DNA of 15,869 bases from contig CAKQJJ010000018.1 of assembly GCA_934247335.1 (NCBI GenBank), forward strand, positions 1-15,869. Direction: 5' to 3'. Shown here piece after piece: positions 13,447-15,869 of this stretch. Under the pieces are notes generated by a model. That model had not been told where the DNA came from and ran no database searches. It was given only the letters and a program-made list of their open reading frames with translations. The position numbers were made by a program, and so were the translations under genes. Each line of letters starts with the position of its first letter. Positions within the stretch are counted from its first letter, which is position 1. The stretch comes from an uncultured Clostridia bacterium (GTDB taxonomy: Bacteria > Bacillota > Clostridia > Christensenellales > Pumilibacteraceae).

Positions 13447-13640
13447 GCCTCCTTTGCTTTGCAAGGGAGGTGGCTTCGAGCGGTAGCGAGAAGACGGTGG
13501 GATGGTTCGGCGGGCGAACACAGTTCGCCCCTACCGTGCACTCATTTCCTCGCACCAACCCGTAGGGGAGACCTGCGGTCTCCCGCCACCTACAAATAAC
13601 CCTCTCCGTCGGCTGGCGCCGCCACCTCTCCCCGTATACC
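13447..13640. repeat. Mosaic palindromic intergenic repeat, decayed (REP/MITE-like)
   Basis: Non-coding and made of linked palindromes. CCTCCTTTGC (13448-13457) pairs with GCAAGGGAGG (13461-13470). GGGCGAAC-ACA-GTTCGCCC (13512-13530) is a perfect 8-3-8 palindrome, and so is GGGAGACC-TGC-GGTCTCCC (13566-13584). GAGGTGGC (13467-13474) is inverted at 13621-13628 as GCCACCTC. The make-up resembles families of short non-autonomous repeats scattered between genes of gut Clostridia. The right end lacks the mirror of the left end, so it seems truncated. No transposase is present. It fills most of the gene-free stretch between the fibre promoter and the tRNA promoter; I see nothing else there apart from the dyad just upstream. 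Confidence 0.7.
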
Positions 13641-13694
13641 TATACTCGAAAAAACGCGATAAAAAATAAATTTTGACAAAATGCGTAAAAACGT

Positions 13695-13723
13695 TTGACA
13701 ATTATTCGGCAATTAAGTATAAT
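13695..13723 (+). promoter_or_regulatory. Consensus sigma-A promoter of tRNA-Thr
   Basis: TTGACA (13695-13700), 17 nt, TATAAT (13718-13723): exact consensus on the plus strand, with the tRNA starting 28 bp after the -10 box. A second TTGACA at 13673-13678 has no matching -10. Confidence 0.93.
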
Positions 13724-13751
13724 AGTAAGGCTGATTGAAAGAAATCGGCGT

Positions 13752-13827
<76 letters not shown>

Positions 13828-13835
13828 TTAAAATG

Positions 13836-13871
13836 CCCGATCGGACGAAAAAGTCCGGTCGGGTGTTTTTT
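13836..13871 (+). terminator. Intrinsic terminator of tRNA-Thr
   Basis: CCCGATCGGAC (13836-13846) pairs with GTCCGGTCGGG (13853-13863) over 11 positions with one G-U pair, loop GAAAAA, followed by TGTTTTTT. It lies nine bases after the CCA end. Confidence 0.95.
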
Positions 13872-14008
13872 ATTCTTCAAATGCGTTTTTCCGCTCCTCT
13901 CTTTCGTATCGGAATGCAAATGCGCCGCGTGCTGCCATAGCGCCTGTTTTCATGATTTAAATTGAATACTTTATGACTAAAATAGCAATGTTCTTCGCGG
14001 TTTAATAA

Positions 14009-14017
14009 TGTTATAAT
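14009..14017 (+). promoter_or_regulatory. Extended -10 promoter of the MFS gene
   Basis: TG-T-TATAAT (14009-14017) is an extended -10 element. At the right distance upstream only a poor -35 (TGTTCT, 13989-13994) is found, which suits an extended -10 promoter. The predicted start near 14024 gives a leader of about 33 nt. Confidence 0.6.
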
Positions 14018-14056
14018 TATATCAAAGCCAAAAATTACGGAGCTAATGAAAAAATC

Positions 14057-15472
14057 ATGCAAAACAAAGAGAGAAAGGCAAACTTTATAGACAGAAAATA
14101 CGGCGACTGCGCCTTTCTTTACATAATAGAAGCCATGCTTGAATACTTCGTGGCGTTGTCGGTCGCGGACGTATACCTCGTAAAAATAGCCGCGGCAACC
14201 GGAATGAGCGATCAGGCAATCGCCGTCCTCACCTCGTTCGTATCGCTCGGCTGCGGATTCCAGTTTTTGTCCATATTCTTTTTCCGCAGCAGCAAAGTAA
14301 AGAAAAAAGCCACCTCGGGACACGTAATAAGCCAGGTTTTGTTCACCTGCGCGTACCTTATCCCTCTTGCGACTTGCTCGGGACAGATAAAATCGGTTTT
14401 GCTGGTCATCGCCCTTCTCGTTGCGCAGATTCTGCATAACGCCGTCAACGCGCCCAAAACCGACTGGTATATGTCCATGCTGAAAAACGAAAAGCGCGGG
14501 GCGTTTACCGCTATAAAAGAAATAGTTTCGCTGTTCGGCGGAATGGCGTTTACGTACGGTCTTGCGTTCCTTTTCGATACATTCGAGGATAACGGCAACC
14601 AGACCGGAGCGTTTATATGCGGCGCGGTAATTCTGGGAATAGTAACGCTTCTGCACACGATTACGCTTCTTTTCACCAAAGAAAAGCCCGATTTTTCGGA
14701 AAAAGACGGTTCGATTTCTCGGTCGGGCAAGCAGAAAACCTCTATTAAAGCTCTGCTTCGCGACAAAACCATGTGGAAGATAGTATTTCTCTCGTCGCTG
14801 TGGAGCGCGGCAAACTACGCCACTCTTTCGTTTTCGGGCACCTATCGCCTTAACGAGCTGGGCTTTTCGCTGACCTTATCGGCGATAATAACCGCAGTGG
14901 GCAGCGTGGCGCGCGCCGTTTTTTCGGTACCGCTTGGTAAATTCGGCGACAAAAAGGGCTTTTCAACGCTACTGTTCGTCAGTTTCCTGATTGCGGCGGC
15001 GGCATACCTTGCAATGACGTTTACGGCGCCTGCCAACGGAAAAGTGTTGTACACCGTGTATTACGTACTGCACTGCGTGGCAATGGCGGGCATAAACGGC
15101 TCGATGATCAACATAGTGTACGACTACGTTCCGTCCACCCGCACGAGCGGCGTGCTTGCCATTAAACAAAGCGTTTCGGGCATAGTGGGCTTTTTAACCG
15201 TACTTGCGCTCACTCCGCTTATGACCTTTATAAAAGGAAAAGGCAACCTGGTTTTCGGCATGACCGTTTATTCGCAGCAGATTTTCGCCGTAATAAGCCT
15301 TCTTATAGTGCTGTTTCTTGCTATATTCTCGCGGTTTGCGTTCGGCAAAAGAAATTCGGCAAAGAAAGAAAACGCCGAACCGATTGCCGAAAACACTGCC
15401 GCCGAACCTGCTCCAAGCGTTGCAGATTCGGATAATACCGAGTACGAAAAAGATGAAAGCGCCGCTCAGTAA
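14057..15472 (+). CDS. Major facilitator superfamily transporter, substrate unknown
   Basis: A 471-residue integral membrane protein with about 12 hydrophobic segments, split by a charged central loop (about 208-240) in the usual 6+6 MFS layout. A motif-A-like loop, PLGKFGDKKG (292-301), lies between segments in the second half. DWYMSMLKNEKRGAF (136-150) lies in the first half. After the last segment (about 408-427) comes a cytosolic tail of about 40 residues rich in Ala, Glu, Pro and Ser (431-471). Nothing in the sequence fixes a substrate. The start ATG has GGAG 14 nt upstream, rather far. An out-of-frame ATG at 14046 lies between and opens a 14-codon frame ending at 14090. Both gene ends overlap by 7 nt with the convergent AraC-type gene, a candidate regulator. 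Confidence 0.88.
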   Translation: MQNKERKANFIDRKYGDCAFLYIIEAMLEYFVALSVADVYLVKIAAATGMSDQAIAVLTSFVSLGCGFQFLSIFFFRSSKVKKKATSGHVISQVLFTCAYLIPLATCSGQIKSVLLVIALLVAQILHNAVNAPKTDWYMSMLKNEKRGAFTAIKEIVSLFGGMAFTYGLAFLFDTFEDNGNQTGAFICGAVILGIVTLLHTITLLFTKEKPDFSEKDGSISRSGKQKTSIKALLRDKTMWKIVFLSSLWSAANYATLSFSGTYRLNELGFSLTLSAIITAVGSVARAVFSVPLGKFGDKKGFSTLLFVSFLIAAAAYLAMTFTAPANGKVLYTVYYVLHCVAMAGINGSMINIVYDYVPSTRTSGVLAIKQSVSGIVGFLTVLALTPLMTFIKGKGNLVFGMTVYSQQIFAVISLLIVLFLAIFSRFAFGKRNSAKKENAEPIAENTAAEPAPSVADSDNTEYEKDESAAQ

Positions 15473-15869
15473 AGTTGAAAATTCCTTTTATATTCTCCGG
15501 GCGTACACGCAAAGCGATTTTTGAACAGGCGGATAAAATTTGAGTCGTCCGAAAAGCCCGCTTTCTCGGCGGCCTCGGAAACGCTTGCGCCCTCGGACAA
15601 AAAAGTTCTGGCGGCGGCAAGCCTGCGCGTTTCGAGATACAGCCCGGGCGTAGTCCTGAGATGCCCCGAAAACAGCCGACCCAAAGTGGCGGCGGAAATA
15701 AAATGCCGCTCGGCAAGTTGTTTTACCGAAGTTATTTCGGCATAGTTGCGGTTTACGTCGGTAAGAATATCGGCAAGAAGCTCGCTTTCGGGCAAAAAGG
15801 AGAATTGACCCGGGTCGCTTTGCCCCGTTCCGCTTTCCGAAAGCGCGGACAATAGCCGCAATATAAACG
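15466..15869 (-). CDS. AraC-family transcriptional regulator, C-terminal part (cut by window edge)
   Basis: The frame is open to the right edge, so only the last 134 or so residues are seen. They hold the C-terminal DNA-binding domain with two helix-turn-helix motifs. The first is around SVKQLAERHFISAATLGRLF. The second is around SVSEAAEKAGFSDDSNF, followed by the family signature FKNRFACTPGEYKRNF. In-frame TTG codons close to the edge are probably internal, because the effector-binding half must lie outside the window. It converges on the MFS gene with a 7-bp overlap of the ends and no terminator between them. It may regulate that transporter; that is inference from position. Confidence 0.92.
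   Translation of the reverse strand, partial: FILRLLSALSESGTGQSDPGQFSFLPESELLADILTDVNRNYAEITSVKQLAERHFISAATLGRLFSGHLRTTPGLYLETRRLAAARTFLSEGASVSEAAEKAGFSDDSNFIRLFKNRFACTPGEYKRNFQLY

Noticed and set aside
13198..13599. Small open frames across the promoter and palindromic repeat
   Set aside because: They run through a consensus promoter and inverted repeats, with low-complexity products and no ribosome sites.

Overview
The window looks like a chromosomal piece of a low-to-moderate-GC Firmicute, probably an uncultured gut-type member of the Clostridia. The reasons are consensus sigma-A promoters, strong GGAGG ribosome binding sites, a SipW-type signal peptidase with several SipW-cognate exported proteins, a GGDEF/REC/HD-GYP enzyme with a Cys-rich sensor, and an intergenic palindromic repeat of a kind common in such genomes. 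The taxonomic assignment is inference.

Layout. Positions 1-13,284 are transcribed leftward (minus strand). A perfect-consensus promoter (TTGACA, 17 nt, TATAAT; 13256-13284) drives a leader of about 210 nt that contains what I read as a c-di-GMP-I (GEMM-I) riboswitch aptamer (13141-13219). The aptamer overlaps a perfect 10-bp intrinsic terminator (13106-13151). Next comes an export/fibre operon: a small TasA/camelysin-like subunit (12271-13041); a membrane protein whose C-terminal half is a divergent copy of the same fold (11296-12072); the SipW-type signal peptidase (10693-11280); two more SipW-cognate exported proteins (9969-10703 and 8936-9907); and a 1988-residue secreted protein with about 15 Gly-rich GLUG-like repeats (2954-8920). 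The last five genes are 15-61 nt apart or overlap, while 198 nt with possible RNA structure separate the first subunit from the rest.

Immediately downstream, from its own promoter (2879-2907) and behind a 5'-end hairpin that resembles a terminator, lies a 657-residue enzyme (846-2819) with an apparently complete diguanylate cyclase (GGDEF plus RxxD I-site), a receiver domain and a complete HD-GYP phosphodiesterase. It overlaps by 4 nt a lipoprotein solute-binding protein (34-849), followed after 1 nt by the start of another gene cut by the window edge.

How the parts fit together (inference): the sensor/c-di-GMP enzyme locus could set c-di-GMP levels. c-di-GMP binding to the leader would block the terminator, because aptamer and terminator share the GGTTGC strand, and so switch on synthesis, SipW processing and assembly of a surface fibre plus a giant adhesin. 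The sensor/enzyme, riboswitch and matrix operon would then form one adjacent regulatory module. The leader also carries a 16-bp long-range inverted repeat that brackets the whole switch.

To the right, on the plus strand, a decayed mosaic palindromic repeat (13447-13640) is followed by a complete tRNA-Thr(GGT) unit with promoter and terminator (13695-13871) and an MFS transporter (14057-15472). The transporter overlaps end to end with a convergent AraC-type regulator that is cut by the window edge (15466-15869).
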